A DNA stretch of 64,000 nucleotides from Zygaena filipendulae (GCA_907165275.2 OU015662.1:9307501-9371500); one strand, 5' to 3'. Positions 43,073-56,285 are shown, counted from the stretch's first letter. The notes: generated by a model from the letters alone, not told the origin. Numbers and translations: made by a program.

Positions 43073-46000
43073 ATATGTGAAGTTATATTTGATTCTCGTA
43101 TACTCATGCATTGTTTCAATGAAAAAGTATATACATAACTACAGGCCAGTGCTGTAACGGCAGCGTATAGGTTCCTATACTGGTTACTATACCACTTGGA
43201 ACCGCCATAGTCTAAGCCAAATTATGCAAAACACACACATCGAAAAGGTTAAAGGCCAAATGCGTTAGAGTAACTCAGTGTAGTTTTGTATAAATTCAGG
43301 TGATTTCAAGAAAATATGCGGTTTTGTTTTGTCCTCAAATTTGAATAGCTAACAGACATTTCGTGGGAAAAACGACATGTGCCTTTAGAACCTTTAGTTT
43401 CCTCAAATCCGATTTTTTTATTTCCAAGCCACGAGTGCAAAGACTTAGTAAGCTTTTGGGATCGGTATACTATGTTGTATTGTTGCTAATGTAAGTCGCC
43501 TTCCTTAACTTATTCTTTTATTTATGCAATGGACGTTTCTAACATAATTTAACTTGAATACAGTACAATCAGCTCCAAACGTCATAGGTATATATAACTA
43601 TATAAAGTCGCACAGAAAGATCTTCCACTGCAAAACATAATGTCCAATACAGTAAAATCATAGTAAACAAACTATAATTCAATCCGCTTTTGACAGTTTT
43701 TATCGACAAACAATAAATGACATACTTACAGCCATCTTTGGCTACCGTCAAAAAGTTCATCAGTTGTTATTTTTCCAGATATTTTTAAATGACTTCGAAA
43801 ACAGAAGTTTGTTCGTGAACATAATATCTACCTATACCTACCATATCTAGCAGAAGGAAACTGTTTGAAAGGTCTTGTAGGTACATAAATAAAATATTAT
43901 AAATTATAGAAGTCATTATATTAAAAAAGAAATCAAATTATTGTACACTAATACAAAAAAAAGCAACATGCAGTCGCATTGAGAACTTTCTCTTTGTTTG
44001 GAATTCGGTTAAAAATGAGCGTACATACGAGTTAAAAACAATGAACTTGGATTGTGTATGAATACTTGAAACAATTGTCTGAAACTATGCGTGTAGAGTT
44101 TTGTAAATTTTGTCGTCAACAAAGGGCATTGTGTACTTTCGCTTCGCCCTAAAAACACCTACCTACTATGGGCAGGTACCCCGTTAACATTGTTTCAATG
44201 TAATTTTGTGCGTAAATTTAATAATGTTGGCTAAAAATGTTGCAAAGCATAATACATTTTCGTAAGATGATATTACATAAACCGTAGGATGTCCGCATAG
44301 CAAATGGTTTTGTTTTAAAATCTTTTTGGAAACAAAATTTAACTTAAAATCACTGAAAGACCTATATACCCTGCAAAGGATAGAGACAGAATACAACTGT
44401 TTTATTAATTTTTATGCTCCTTTTCAGGGGTGGGAATACCAAAAACCCTAAATACGTGTTTCTCAAAGTTCAAAATATATCGATTCACTCTCTGTATCCA
44501 CAAGTAACGGCTCTCCGATACAAACTCTTTATCATCTGGGTGGTATTCCCAAAAACCTTTGAAAAGAAAATGTTAGAAAAGGAAGCTTTATGCAATTTTT
44601 TTCAATTTCTATACCCAGCGGCTTAGGCTCGGCGGTAATGAATCACTCAGTAGGTGAATCAGTGCGATATAATTTTTTTATGTACTTCATGAACTGGTTT
44701 CTAAGCCTGGGATATCCAAAGCTTACTCTTTCAAAGGTAGGTTGGTAAGCTAATATCACGGTGTTCTATCCTGGCTCAGCACAAGCTAGAGCGGTTCTCA
44801 TGATACCTAGGATTCCATATACAAGGTAAGGTACTAGGTTCAAAGTGTACTTTTTTCTTTTGTTTTCTTCCCAATGTATACACTCATGTCACCTTATCAT
44901 TATATTCTATCTTTATATTATTCCTATAACAAGCAATGGAAAACCGATTATTTATCTTAGAACTGGTGTTATTTTTTAATTGTCTTTTTACTAACCTTGA
45001 CATGGCGGTGTAGCGGTGTAACGAAGTATCACTTTGTTAGTCTTGCTCCAATTACGTTTTATAAGATAGTCCGTGCAAATACAACTATAGATAATATAAC
45101 TATATGTAGAGACAGTATAGAGTTCCAACTGCAATCGTGGTAACTATAAAAAGAATAAAATAACTAAATATTCATATTTAGAACTTTACTAGTACTTAAT
45201 ACCTACCTACGTGAGTTTAAGCTCTCATTTAAAAGTAATTACGTACACTTTGTAAAGTTAGGTTTTGATTATAAAACTATGGAAACGTGCACAACTTTGA
45301 GAACTTCAATTTATTCAAACGCTCGACTTCACAAATAATTATTTTAAACTAGCACCTGCACACCTTATAAAGAGTTACTTGAGGTCTTGTTGAATTTAAT
45401 GGATTTGTTAAAATAATTTTAATCCAGATTTTGTACCCGTTGTTGTCTCCGAGGGAATCCCGAAAGTGAGGACTTAGTGTGTTCATAATAACGTGTTCAT
45501 GGTTACTTGCGATTGCCGTTTTTGTTTGTATGTAAATAGACAAAGTATAAATATGTATGGAAAAAGCTAGGCGCCTTTAGTGATGTTTGCTTACTAGAGT
45601 GGAGTGACGGGTCACACTTCCATTACCAAATTTATCAAATGAGACTTTACCACATACATTCTACGTACGTGATACATTGAAATGTGTGCATAATATAGGT
45701 ACGTATAGCCGATGATGTGTATCATTATACCTACCTACTCGCAGTTTTATCGAGAGGGTGTCTATGATTGGAAATGGATATTTTTAATAGACGCTCTCGA
45801 TCCCTATTATCAAACGCCTGGTACTGTGTATCTATATATTGTATATGTATATATTTGACAACATGGTGCGTTTTTTCTTATTGAAACAAAATACTCATAA
45901 TGTCTGACCAGCAGTAAAAAAACGAACCGTTATTTGAAAAAAATCAAAAAAATATCTATCGCTAAAAAGAAACTTTACCTTTTAGTCAGTAGGTACTTCG

Positions 46001-47490
46001 GAAAAGTAAAAAAAAATGTTTTCGCATTCGATTGCGAATAATGATTGTTCTTGAAAAATGGTACACGTATTGAAAGAGCAACTCCGAAATGGACGCCTAA
46101 ATCTGTTTCGCAGCGCCATGTTTATGGGTTTCATGGGTTGTGACGTCATTAGAAGGACGTGATTTATGAGTTAATGTGATCGTGAGCAAAAATTCGCATT
46201 ATACGAGCGGCGCGTGATGCCAACCCTTTATCACTCCATGGTTGTCATGGTGTTCATAGCCTACGCTATACTTTTAGTATACTCTATCATATTAGCCCTT
46301 TGGGTTTTATGCGAATGAAAATAAGTCCTACCTACCCACATAAATGCTCACCTATAAAGATGTTTATATATATTCATGACGATATAGACGGGTATAATGA
46401 CGATAGAGAAATGTGTAAGAAAGAACGGGCGAGGCAAATAAACTTTCAGTTTTGTGCTATTTGATTACTGAATCAAAGTAGTAAAACCCTATCTGGAGCC
46501 GTCTGATGAAGTGCCACTTTATATAAGTTTTAATAAACTACTATTATTAATGAATATAGGTATATATTAGTATTAAAATTTCACGCAGGTTATTCTTATC
46601 AATAATGTAGCAAATGTAATGATATTTTTTTAGTTTTTTTTTGTAGCTCATATTTAGATAAGTATATATGTAGCTAAAAATCTTGCAAACTAGTGTAGAT
46701 TCGTAGACTATACTTATTATTTTCATATTACATGGTAGCAGGTTTTTTAATTAAATATTTTTAAAATGGCACAGTACCTATCTCAAAGTCCTGTAGAGAA
46801 TGAATAATGTTATTATTTAAAACTAAACGGTCAGTGTTTTATTTGATGCAAATAGTCGGCTTAAACACGTTTAAAGAGGCGTGCTAGCTTATATCCAATG
46901 TCCATGTCTCCGGCCACAAAGACAGTGTTGCCATGAAATTGAATGCGTCGTGAATATGCCGCGTGAATGCTCCCCGTGCATCCGTTGGCGAGGTGCAAAC
47001 TGCCACCTACGTAATGGTGCGGCAAACTGATGCGGCCATACTACCTATGTAGATTGGAATTAAGAAATAATTGCCATTTGTAAATAAGAGACTTTAATGA
47101 AAAATAGTAGGTCCTAGTGCAATATTATTAAATTCTCAATCCACCGATTACCACGAAATAGTTCCAAAAAATTGACTAAACGAAAAACAAAATACTTAGA
47201 TACTTATAATATTTCGTGTTATTATAAGGTTGGTTCCGAAATGACATTTTTCCGAATAATTAAAAACAATGTGAGAGAAGCAAAGAAAAAATCAAATCAG
47301 TAAAACCATTTTAACAATCTAGGTTACTGTTACCTATATTGTGTTGTATACCACCTTCCTACAGAAGATCTATTTAAATATTTTTCTACTAAAACAAACG
47401 AGTGCAAAAATATTTAACTTCTCAAATATCCCTAATTCCAACTCAAATATTAAGACATAATAACAATCAACAAAACTTTTTATATTGAAG
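43073..47490. other. Gene-free 4.4 kb, mostly unique AT-rich
   Basis: No exon recognised on either strand. A repeat-like part at 44410-44650 has GGGAATACCAAAAACCC near its start and AGCGGCTTAGGCTCGGCGG near its end. At 46860-47045 a GC-richer unique stretch (GTCCATGTCTCCGGCCACAA, GAGGTGCAAACTGCCACC) stands out without a frame; a regulatory region is possible. Confidence 0.45.
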
Positions 47491-47672
47491 TAGCCGTGCC
47501 CCGCGGTTTCGCCCGCGTGAGTTTCAGACGGAGGATTTTATTTTCTAAAATAAGAGTAGCCTAAGGTACTCTTTATAACATCAACTATCTGCCAGTGAAT
47601 GTCCCGTTAAAATCGGTCCAGCCGTTACAGAGATTAGCCGGAAGAAACAGACAGACAGACGAGAAAAAAAAA
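47491..47672 (-). mobile_element. Helitron-like element, third subfamily, minus strand
   Basis: TAGCCGTGCCCCGCGGTTTC, CGCGTGAGTTTCAGACGG, CCCGTTAAAATCGGTCCAGC, ending in a CAGACAGACAGACG run. Confidence 0.78.
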
Positions 47673-49208
47673 GATTTTTTATGTAAGTACTGTATATACC
47701 ATACTTTCACATGCATTTAGTGAAAAGCTGTTAATTTGGAATTACAAACAGATACTTAAATTTTATTTATGTATGTAGTATAGATAGAAAGCTCAAAGCA
47801 TTCCAGAAAACCGAGTCAAAAGTCAAAACTGCGTCTATGCCCAATATAGCGGCGCGCGGCGCGAAATAGGGTTGTTAGTAACGTATGTCGAACATTATTA
47901 TGTTGTACATTGGAGTGAAGATTTATGGATTATGCTTGTTGGTAACTTCGGCTGTCGGCTTGTACGCACAGGTGTGATAGAACAAAACACTTTAGAGTTA
48001 ATCAATCAATGAGACATATTGATGGATTGCAAGCGCCGCGCCGTCCTCTCGCGCGCTGTCGCTAAATAATGATGTCAATGTACGGTCTACTAATAACTCA
48101 CTTTTTCATGTTCCCAAAGTTTCGGTTGACTTCAATGTGAATTAAGTTCGAATATAGTTTTCGTTCCTTCTCATTGTTAGTTATAAATTCAACAGGTTCT
48201 AGTGGTCCTGTCTTTCTTCCCTTCAATCTCTCTCTCTTCAATGCTCTCATCATTTTCTGAGAACCTGTATATTTTATTTAGTTGTATAATTGCATAGTTT
48301 AATACTTGATTCTCGAGTCCAAGGAGATTTATTACTTTAAAACATACATAGACAACGTGTTTTATCGTACCTATACAGTAGGTATTTTACTAATTATTTT
48401 TGTGATTTTGTGCCATCTAGACTGATTGTGTTGCAGGCACGCGTGTGATTGGCCATAGGAATAACATTATCATTGTTGGTCATAATGAATCAGGGGCCAG
48501 ATTTGTGGCACTGCTAGTGCATTCGGTAAGGAAACAAATGATCCCACAGTGGCTCTGTAAAGGACAAACCACCACATAATACTGAACAGAGAATACGTTT
48601 TCTTCCGCTAGAAAGATCACGTCATCTTTTGACAAAAATGACGTCTATAGGTAGGCGACATGATATAAATCTAATAAATGAGGGCAGATACATCAGACAG
48701 CAGTAGATATAAATCTTTTCTACACAAATATCCGTCATAGTTGTGATGAATGATATGGATTTAACATTGGATACGGAAAATAATATATGTCTGTAAAAGA
48801 AGAATAATAATACCCAAAAAAGGCGTGAGAATAGTAATCATATTTTGTATTATTTATCGAAAATCTCGAGGTTTGAAATTTGCATTCAATTGAATCCTTT
48901 TAAATATATTTAAATTGCTTTTAAATAATTAATATAATTTTATAGTAATAACTGATTCTCAACTGACGACTAAAAAAAAATGTGTCTACACGCGCATGAT
49001 GTAACAACAAAAGGAACTTATACAAACCCAGAGGTTTGTCGTTGCTAAACTGTCACTATATAAGTATAGCCTATATGCCTTAAACCATGAAAGCCCGCGA
49101 AAAACTTAAAATTGGAGATTTTCGTGTGCTCATACATGTTTTACGAGTGACGAGAGGTGACCGTCACGTTTTTTGCCGTGTCAGTAAGTTTCATTTCTAA
49201 TACGACAG
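47673..49208. other. No gene seen
   Basis: AT-rich, with GC-rich patches at 47845-47870 (GCGGCGCGCGGCGCG) and 48030-48062 (GCGCCGCGCCGTCC). No frames. Contents otherwise unknown. Confidence 0.45.
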
Positions 49209-49347
49209 AGTTGGTGTAGTGATAATTAGTGTTAACCCGACTGACGACAGGTGTCGCGGGTTCGATCCTTGCATCAGGGTAACGCGAGAAAACCAAGAGA
49301 ACGTGAACGCCGTTCTCGCAAGATTCTCGCGTGAATGTGGAGCGGGC
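49209..49347 (+). mobile_element. tRNA-derived SINE head (second family) plus repeat
   Basis: TTGGTGTAGTGATAATTAGT (A-box region) and TCGCGGGTTCGATCCTTGC (B box), then CGTTCTCGCAAGATTCTCGC shared with 30405-30478. Confidence 0.7.
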
Positions 49348-50332
49348 AATATGCATATTAGTACCATCATCATTGATTTACTACTTCAATGACCATCACA
49401 CATACTTATTTAGTATTAGGTACATTTGTCTGGTATGTTACAAACTCTACTTAGTTTGGGATCAGGTGAAGTTGTTTGATCGTGTCCAGGCACTATTAAT
49501 ATTATATTTATTGATGTTATTATATTCATCTAAAAATAGATTCCAACAATAGAAGTAATACCACAAGAAATCATGTTATGATTGTTGGTACATTCAATGG
49601 ATGAATTCTTAGTACGTGAATATTTTAATGGGAATTACAGTTGAATATACAATAAAAATATAGTAGGTATGTGTGTTTAAGATTGGGGATATGAGGATAT
49701 GATACGGGAGAGGAAAGCACTCCATTCGTGTAGTGGCTAATGGTTGTTAGTTTCACTGCTGAGCTGCTGAGAGCTCTCGTACCAATACAGTTTTGCACAT
49801 TCATATGTACCTACCTACCTAGATATTGCCTTTGAGAGAGCGATGATGTTGAAGAATTTTTAAAGCTCTATTTTGGTACGCTTAAGTATTTCTAAATGAA
49901 GTAACTAATATTATTTCGCGGAATGTTAAGAAAAAATATGTTTTAGGGAAGTCCGAAAACGTGCCTACCTATCAATTTAATTGGAAATGATTTTTCTATA
50001 AGTAGACCACTATAATATATTATTATGTAAAGGTTTATTTTTAGAATAAATTATGAATGTGACAGTGTAGGTAATGCGTACTCGTACAAGTGTAATAACT
50101 AAACTATCTCCAATTATATTATTTTCTTGTGCTTTTAAAGCTATTTTTGTCTAGCTGCCGCGGTTTTTTGTGGAAAATTATACAAACAATTTGTGAACAC
50201 TTAACTAACTATAGGTACCTACCTATTACATAAAACGGGAACTGTCCAAACAAATCGTGGACATTGTTATACGTTTCATTTTCAGGTTGTTCGAGTCCAA
50301 AGTTTGACACGAAATAAAAATATGCGTCAAGT
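49348..50332. other. No gene seen
   Basis: AT-rich unique-looking sequence. Confidence 0.5.
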
Positions 50333-50715
50333 TCTAGACACGCGGGCGCGTGTCAAGCCGAAGTTCTCAAACTGACAGAACTGGCGAGCCGCACCGTGTG
50401 TAATATTACACGAACCATTTGGAGCCACTTTTCACCCCCCCATAATTCAAAAACTGTTTAACATAAACGTGTCAAATTTGGCTCATGTATTAAGACTCGC
50501 GAGATAAACATGTGCTCCAAATTTCATAAGCACACCTCATACGGGCTTTTAGATATTAACGTCCCAAAATCGTGATTTTTATCACTGACTGACCTATAGA
50601 CCAAAATTATAACCGACTTCCAGATGACCTAGGAACTTGATATTTGGCATCAAGGTAGACTTTTAGGCGGAAACAAAGGGAAAAATCTGAAAACTGGAAA
50701 AACTTAAAAAAAAAA
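50333..50715 (+). repeat. Dispersed repeat with GACACGC hairpin start, copy 1
   Basis: Opens TCTAGACACGCGGGCGCGTG (stem GACACGC/GCGTGTC), then CTGGCGAGCCGCACCGTGTG, ATCACTGACTGACCTATAG and AACTTGATATTTGGCATCAA. Layout recalls the 1719-2041 family. Copies 2 and 3 are at 52470 and 52844. Confidence 0.75.
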
Positions 50716-51194
50716 GATAATTATCAATATCTTCAGTTTTTAGATATATCCTTATCAAGAAGGTAATATAACAAAGTCGAGTATTGAAGTATATAACTGG
50801 CTAATCAAAATTTTGAAGTATTCTTAATGATGTATTTTACGTCACTCCATTAAACTGAGTCAAACATTGACAATTAATACTTTCGTTATCAGCACGAATT
50901 TTTCTATGGTTTTTACGTATAAAACTAGCTATTCTCAAGTTAAAAGTAAATCAGCGTTTGTTTTACGTACGACGTAAATAATTTATGAATATCTGTGAAT
51001 ATTTTCATCAGTTCACGCAAATATCCATTACATATTATTCACATTGGACAAAGAAAGTTCTGTATGTAAAAATGATGAATAAATAATTCTTTTTCAAGAA
51101 TAAAACTGCTTCTGGATAGAGACGGTTATTTGGGTCTTTCGTCTGCCTACGAGTGCGACGTATAATCCTGGAACAGAAACTGTACAGGTACTGT
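50716..51194. other. No gene seen
   Basis: AT-rich spacer without recognised elements. Confidence 0.45.
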
Positions 51195-51340
51195 CTAGAT
51201 GATTTTGACTCTGAATATAGAGATATACATGTAGGCGAGTTTCCTGAGTGACATAGGGTAGGGTAGGGTAGGGGTTTTTATCCCGGAATTACTAAGGAAA
51301 CTCCAAAATTAGCGCGGGTGAAACAGCGGGCAACAGCTAG
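51195..51340 (+). mobile_element. Lep1-like Helitron, 3' part
   Basis: GGGTAGGGTAGGGTAGGGG run where others have a single CATAGGGTAC, then TTTTTATCCCGGAATTACT and GCGGGTGAAACAGCGGGC, ending CAGCTAG. Confidence 0.78.
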
Positions 51341-51438
51341 TGTGCAATAAAATTGTGTATTGTACAATAAATTTTTGACCTCCTCAAAAATTTCAGGCAA
51401 AATTTCAGGCTGCGACAGTACAGAAGAATCTCGTTACA

Positions 51439-51774
51439 TTAACGGCATAATCCAGCAATTCTTCTCACTTGGAATGGCAACATGGATTTAAAAGGCAGCT
51501 GTATAATTGCAGTCTTGTACACTCTGCAAGATTTAGCCGATATAGGCAAAGTTATGGAAGATGCTTCTTCTAGTTCGACTTCTAGGAGGCTTAAGTCCTC
51601 AATATGCTCCTTTATGCGCATGGTGACGTAATGTATCGTGCTACTGGAGTTTGTTGCGCAGCTTTTTCTCTTCAGCCATAGCGCTAGGAAGCTGTGAAGG
51701 GTGGATATTTTATGGGTGCTGGCCAGCATAACTGTAATTTTATTGACGTCAATAAGAAACACATTATTGGCCAA
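51439..51774 (-). CDS. 111-codon ORF of unknown origin
   Basis: Open from ATG (MANNVFLIDVNKITVM) to a stop, with a more balanced composition than its surroundings (NSSSTIHYVTMRIKEHIEDL, LLEVELEEASSITLPISAKS). No signal peptide or recognised domain. No obvious promoter or splice partner. May be a decayed gene or transposon fragment; coding status unproven. Confidence 0.25.
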   Translation of the reverse strand: MANNVFLIDVNKITVMLASTHKISTLHSFLALWLKRKSCATNSSSTIHYVTMRIKEHIEDLSLLEVELEEASSITLPISAKSCRVYKTAIIQLPFKSMLPFQVRRIAGLCR

Positions 51775-52469
51775 ATTTGATTAAACGATTTGACTATGAC
51801 TTTGATTTTGACTTGTCGCAAAAGAATTGATGAAGTGAAGTCCGATCTCTTTTATCATTTTAGAAATAAAACATAGTGTCACTTAGTTGTCTTGTAGATG
51901 ATACGAAGTTCACCGGGTCTTTTAGTGTATTCTTTTAGTGTCGTCTTCGTCTTGATCGTCTTAAATATTAATTATTTACTACATAGGTACCTACATTGTA
52001 CAATGAATCGTACAATCGAATTACGGGTGGGTGACACTTTTACGATACACCAAATCATTTACGTTGGACTTTCCAGAGTTAAAACCTTAGGTTTGAGTAC
52101 ATCTTATCAATTTAGATCCAAGTCAAATCAAGGCACAAGAGAGCTCTATTGTAGAGTACAACCGCCTGCGCACGTTATACCGCCCGCGCCCTGACTTGGC
52201 CAAATTAACTATAAACAGAAAACGCGTAAAAAAAAAAAAAAAACCGGATACTGAATGGGCAATTCACTCAAACATTTTAAACGTCCAAGAAAATACAGAA
52301 AACACAAAAAAGATAGTTATACCACGGAAACGTAGGAAAATAAATTAAATTGACAAAAACCATTTTATTATGAATAATAAGTACCTACTAATAATTTCTG
52401 TAAAAAGTTTTTCTTTTCCGATTCATTTATCCATTTCTGTTAATATACAATAATATTGTGACCTATATA
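51775..52469. other. No gene seen
   Basis: A TTGACTTGTCGCAAAAGAATTG scrap at about 51809 resembles a stretch inside the 53242 foldback. The 98-codon plus frame at 51898-52194 has no motif. Confidence 0.45.
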
Positions 52470-52600
52470 TCTAGACACGCAGTAGCGTGTCAAGCCAAGT
52501 TCAGGCTAACAGAACTGGCGAGCAGCACCGTGTGTAACTTTTGACCCCGTCATAACTCAAAAACTATTTCACATAAACATGTCAATATGAATCACGTATT
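52470..52600 (+). repeat. Hairpin-start repeat, copy 2
   Basis: TCTAGACACGCAGTAGCGTG, ACTGGCGAGCAGCACCGTGT, AACTCAAAAACTATTTCACA; then diverges. Confidence 0.75.
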
Positions 52601-52843
52601 CTCAAATAGAAGCTCTGATTCTACACTCGTTAGTACGTCACGCGATAGGAGCGATGCAGGATCAGGGGAAAAAAAATATAATCGTTTATGGTGGTGGTGT
52701 CTGTCGACAAGAGTTGTAGTGTCATGTCTCCAAAATATTTTACTGCATGCGGTGTTTTCTTTAAATGTAAGCAAAATACGTTTTAATTATAAATGTAACT
52801 ATTTTTATTCGTGTTTGTTTTATTTATTATTTTATCTATTGAA

Positions 52844-52922
52844 TCTAGACACGCTGTAGCATGTTAAGCCGAGTTCAAGCTGACAACTGGCGAGCAGCAC
52901 TGTGTGTAATATTACACGAACC
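52844..52922 (+). repeat. Hairpin-start repeat, copy 3
   Basis: TCTAGACACGCTGTAGCATG, ACTGGCGAGCAGCACTGTGT, AATATTACACGAACCC. Only the first 80 bp. Confidence 0.72.
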
Positions 52923-53241
52923 CTTACTTATTCTGCCTGTAATGTAAGAATCATCAATCAAAATTGATGACAGCCGGTCTTTGGATTTTATGGTCTTTAA
53001 ATATTTATGTATATGTTTATGTGTTATGGTCTTTACATAGTTGGTATTCCACTCGTTTTATATTTATAAAACGAGTGGAAACCTTGATTTGTTTTAAATC
53101 CAAACATATTAGTTTCAGTAGATACTTACTACCACGTAAACAGATTGTAATACAATAGATTAACAGAGACCATTTGGTATTAATTTTATTATGAACAAGT
53201 ACCTAATACCTACTAATAATTTCTGTACAAAAAGTAGTGAT

Positions 53242-53752
53242 ATCCCATCAAAAACATAAATGTGAAAGTGGAAGCCAAAGTTCAGTATTAGCTTAAGCTT
53301 AGTTGTCGACTTTGCCGACAAAAGAATTGATATCTAAATAGGTGCCAAGTTCTGTAGATAATCCTGAAATATATTCAAAGGAGCATAGAACTCGGCTAGT
53401 TTTCACATTAAAGTTATCTTTAGCTAGTGAAATTATGAATCTTTTTTATATTATTATGAGCAAATTACTGTTTTTATACTGTAAGGTCAATAGATCTCAC
53501 CCCTTCAATATTGTTTGCTGCTAAAAACAAGTCAATATCAAAAATATTTATACTATAGTTTTTAGCCAAATATAAGATAACTGGTGTGTAAAAACTAGCC
53601 AAGTTCTATGCTCCTTTGAATATATTTCAGGATTATCTACAGAACTTGGCACCTATTTAGATATCAATTCTTTTGTCGGCAAAGTCGACAACTAAGCTTA
53701 AGCTAATACTGAACTTTGGCTTCCACTTTCACATTTATGTTTTTGATGGGAT
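53242..53752. mobile_element. Foldback element with nearly identical 162-bp arms
   Basis: Left arm from ATCCCATCAAAAACATAAAT to about 53404; right arm about 53590-53752 is its reverse complement with a single visible difference (AACTCGGC versus AACTTGGC). Centre about 186 bp, AT-rich. The end motif ATCCCAnCAAAAACAT is shared with the foldbacks at 2042, 21419 and 32383. Confidence 0.92.
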
Positions 53753-54718
53753 TTATTTTTTACTGAGAAATAAAAATAAGAAATAATTGCTTTTTAAATA
53801 TACGAGGTAAGAGAGAGGGTAGCAAACGAAAGCATATATAAAAATGTCCATTATGGTTAATAAAACTTTTGCCTGGACTATTTTATAACCGATAACAAAT
53901 TATCGAGAAATACCTTTACCAAAAAAAACAAACGCTTTTTCAACATATCATCAGCGATGTGCTTCCGTTTACATCTGAATTCTGAAGCTGTGGTTGAATG
54001 GTTAAGCAAACAGTTACCTAGTGACCTTGGGCCTCCGAGAGAAACCATGACTCGAAGTTAAGGTAGTTTTTTATAAGTGTCACTTTATGCTCGTGTACAC
54101 AGTTACACGTCACGTCGCGCGTCGTCGTGATTTTTTTATGTTTTTAGAAAACGTTTACGTTTTCTTAGTTACGTAACAGTGATATATCAATATATCGAAT
54201 TACTTATTATATACTTCATTATTATGTTAAATAAATAAAATAAAAATAAAATAAATAATTATTAAGACCTTACAAGCACCACCAAACACACTTTCTGCAG
54301 ATCTTGAAGGTTGACTGGCAGAGATTGCCACAAAGGCATTAAGCCCGCTTTTTGTACCATATTGTGCAAAAAGTTTTAAAAATAAATATTTAAAAGCGTT
54401 CGCGACTCGGTATCCCTTCCCGACTTTTCTTGTACGGTAGGTACCGTAGATACTTAAGGTGGTACGTACTTAAGATGGTAATTTGAATTGCAAAACTAAA
54501 AATAAATTACGCCCGGAATGAATAGCCATCTCTGCTTCGCGTGGCGGGACCTGTCCAGCGTTTTTTCAAAGCGTCAGCTCATTAACACCAAGCCTTTACT
54601 TATTGTTAGGAGAGGGGGGGACCGCCGCGTCCAGGCTAGACATTCTAGGTTAGTGCATTCTTGGACTAGATGACTAGACCATTCCAATTAGACTCCCCAG
54701 TTAGAGAACTGGAGGATC
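53753..54718. other. No gene seen
   Basis: AT-rich with an AAATAAAATA run near 54230. No exon or family recognised. Confidence 0.5.
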
Positions 54719-54803
54719 GTTGGTGTAGTAGGTATACGACAATAAACATGAGTTAACCCGACTGCTACGCCAGGTGTCGCGGGTTCGATCCTCGCATCAG
54801 GTA
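54719..54803 (+). mobile_element. tRNA-derived SINE head, second family
   Basis: GTTGGTGTAGTAGG (A box) and GTCGCGGGTTCGATCCTCGC (B box), with AGTTAACCCGACTGCTACGC as in the copy at 49209. No cloverleaf acceptor stem, so not a tRNA gene. Confidence 0.7.
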
Positions 54804-55031
54804 AACATAATATGTGATGAACATTAGTGTTTTATGTAGGTTTTCAGAAAAGTATATATACCTAAGTATTGTATCACTTGTGTTGTACCCACAAAACAAA
54901 TTCATTTTACTTTGGGCCGGAAATAAATTCAAAAAATACAAATTCAAAATTCAAATATTTATTCTGCAAATAGCTTTTATCGTCACTTACTTTCTTTTTT
55001 CATAACAATGCAAGAAACCGTTTGTTTAGAA

Positions 55032-55469
55032 CTAGCTGTTCTTCGTTGTTTACGCTCGCGTTAATTTTAAAGTTCCGGAATTCCGAGGTAAAAAGTACAC
55101 TTTGTCCTTTTCTGTATCCCTAAAAACGTGTATGCAAAATTTCATGATGATCAGTTGATTAGTTAAGGCGTGAAAGTTAACAGACATGACAGGTTATAGA
55201 GTACTTTTTATACCGGAATTCCAACGGGAACTTTTAAATTAGTGCAGATGAAACCGCGAAAAATAGCTAGTAAATAATCCTACTAATATTATAAATGTGA
55301 AAGTGTGGATGTTTGTTACTCAATCACGCAAAAGCCGCTAAACGGATTTGGATTAAATTTGGTATGCACGTTGTCAGGGGCACACAGAAGGACATAGGGT
55401 ACTTTTTATCCCGGAATTCCCGCGGGAACTCCGAAATTACCGCGGGTGAAACCGTGGGGCACAGCTAGT
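55032..55469. mobile_element. Three abutting Lep1-like Helitron pieces
   Basis: A minus-strand piece (55032-55195, CTAGCTGTTC onward), a plus 3' end (55196-55270, ending AATAGCTAG), then a complete plus element (55278-55469) from TCCTACTAATATTATAAATG to GTGGGGCACAGCTAG. The last, 192 bp, is the cleanest copy in the window. Confidence 0.88.
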
Positions 55470-56060
55470 ATAAAATAAACAAGACAATTGACAATCGAAT
55501 TGACAGCGATGGTAGGTTAAGGTATATCGCAATGTCATTTGTAGAAAATAAAGGTTTAAAAAGATTTCACACCGGTGTGGTGTCTCCGAGATCGATGTTA
55601 TCGCCACGTCTCCCAATCAAACGGCGAGGACACGTCGCACTCGTTCGAGTTAAAACAAATGGAACTCATAAAAAAACATGAAGCTTATACAAGAGATAAC
55701 AAATGTGAACATTCAAGAAAATGCGGAAGCAAAAACAAAGGCACAAGGGTTTACTAAAGAAATGCACAGAACAATTTGCTTGTGGCTCAATGGTTTTAAG
55801 TTCGAAGAATATGCATTATTGGTATAATCGTGTTTTTGTATAAACTAACTTCTGGAAATAGTTTGTTTAAAATCATTAGTAGAATCGATTGAAATACTTT
55901 TCATTAAACTAATTGTTAAACTATGTTACAATTTGCCACAAAACTGAAACCACTAGGTCGGTATGAATCGACGTTCGATCTCTCAATTTTTTTTTTAGTT
56001 TCTTCTAACATAAATACAGTTGGGTTGTATATAATATCGGCTTCAGTTTATATATTAAAA
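55470..56060. other. No gene seen
   Basis: The plus frame at 55575-55757 (VSQSNGEDTSHSFELKQME) is less AT-rich but has no recognisable motif. Confidence 0.45.
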
Positions 56061-56285
56061 CTAGCTGTCTCGCGCAGTTTCACCCGCGATAATTTCGAAG
56101 TTCCAGCGGATTGTTCAATACAAACTTTGCAACCCCTTTTCATCTCCATAGGGGTTAAATTTTCAAAAATACTTTTTATCGGATGCCTACATCATACAAA
56201 GAACACACCCTCCAGTTTCAGGTCTCTACGATCAGCGGTTTAGGCTGTGCGTTGATTCATCAGTCATTCAGGACAAAGCATTTTA
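56061..56285 (-). mobile_element. Lep1-like Helitron, minus strand
   Basis: CTAGCTGTCTCGCGCAGTTT, CACCCGCGATAATTTCGAAG, CAACCCCTTTTCATCTCCA; a variant internal section also seen in part at 10978-11157. Confidence 0.72.
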
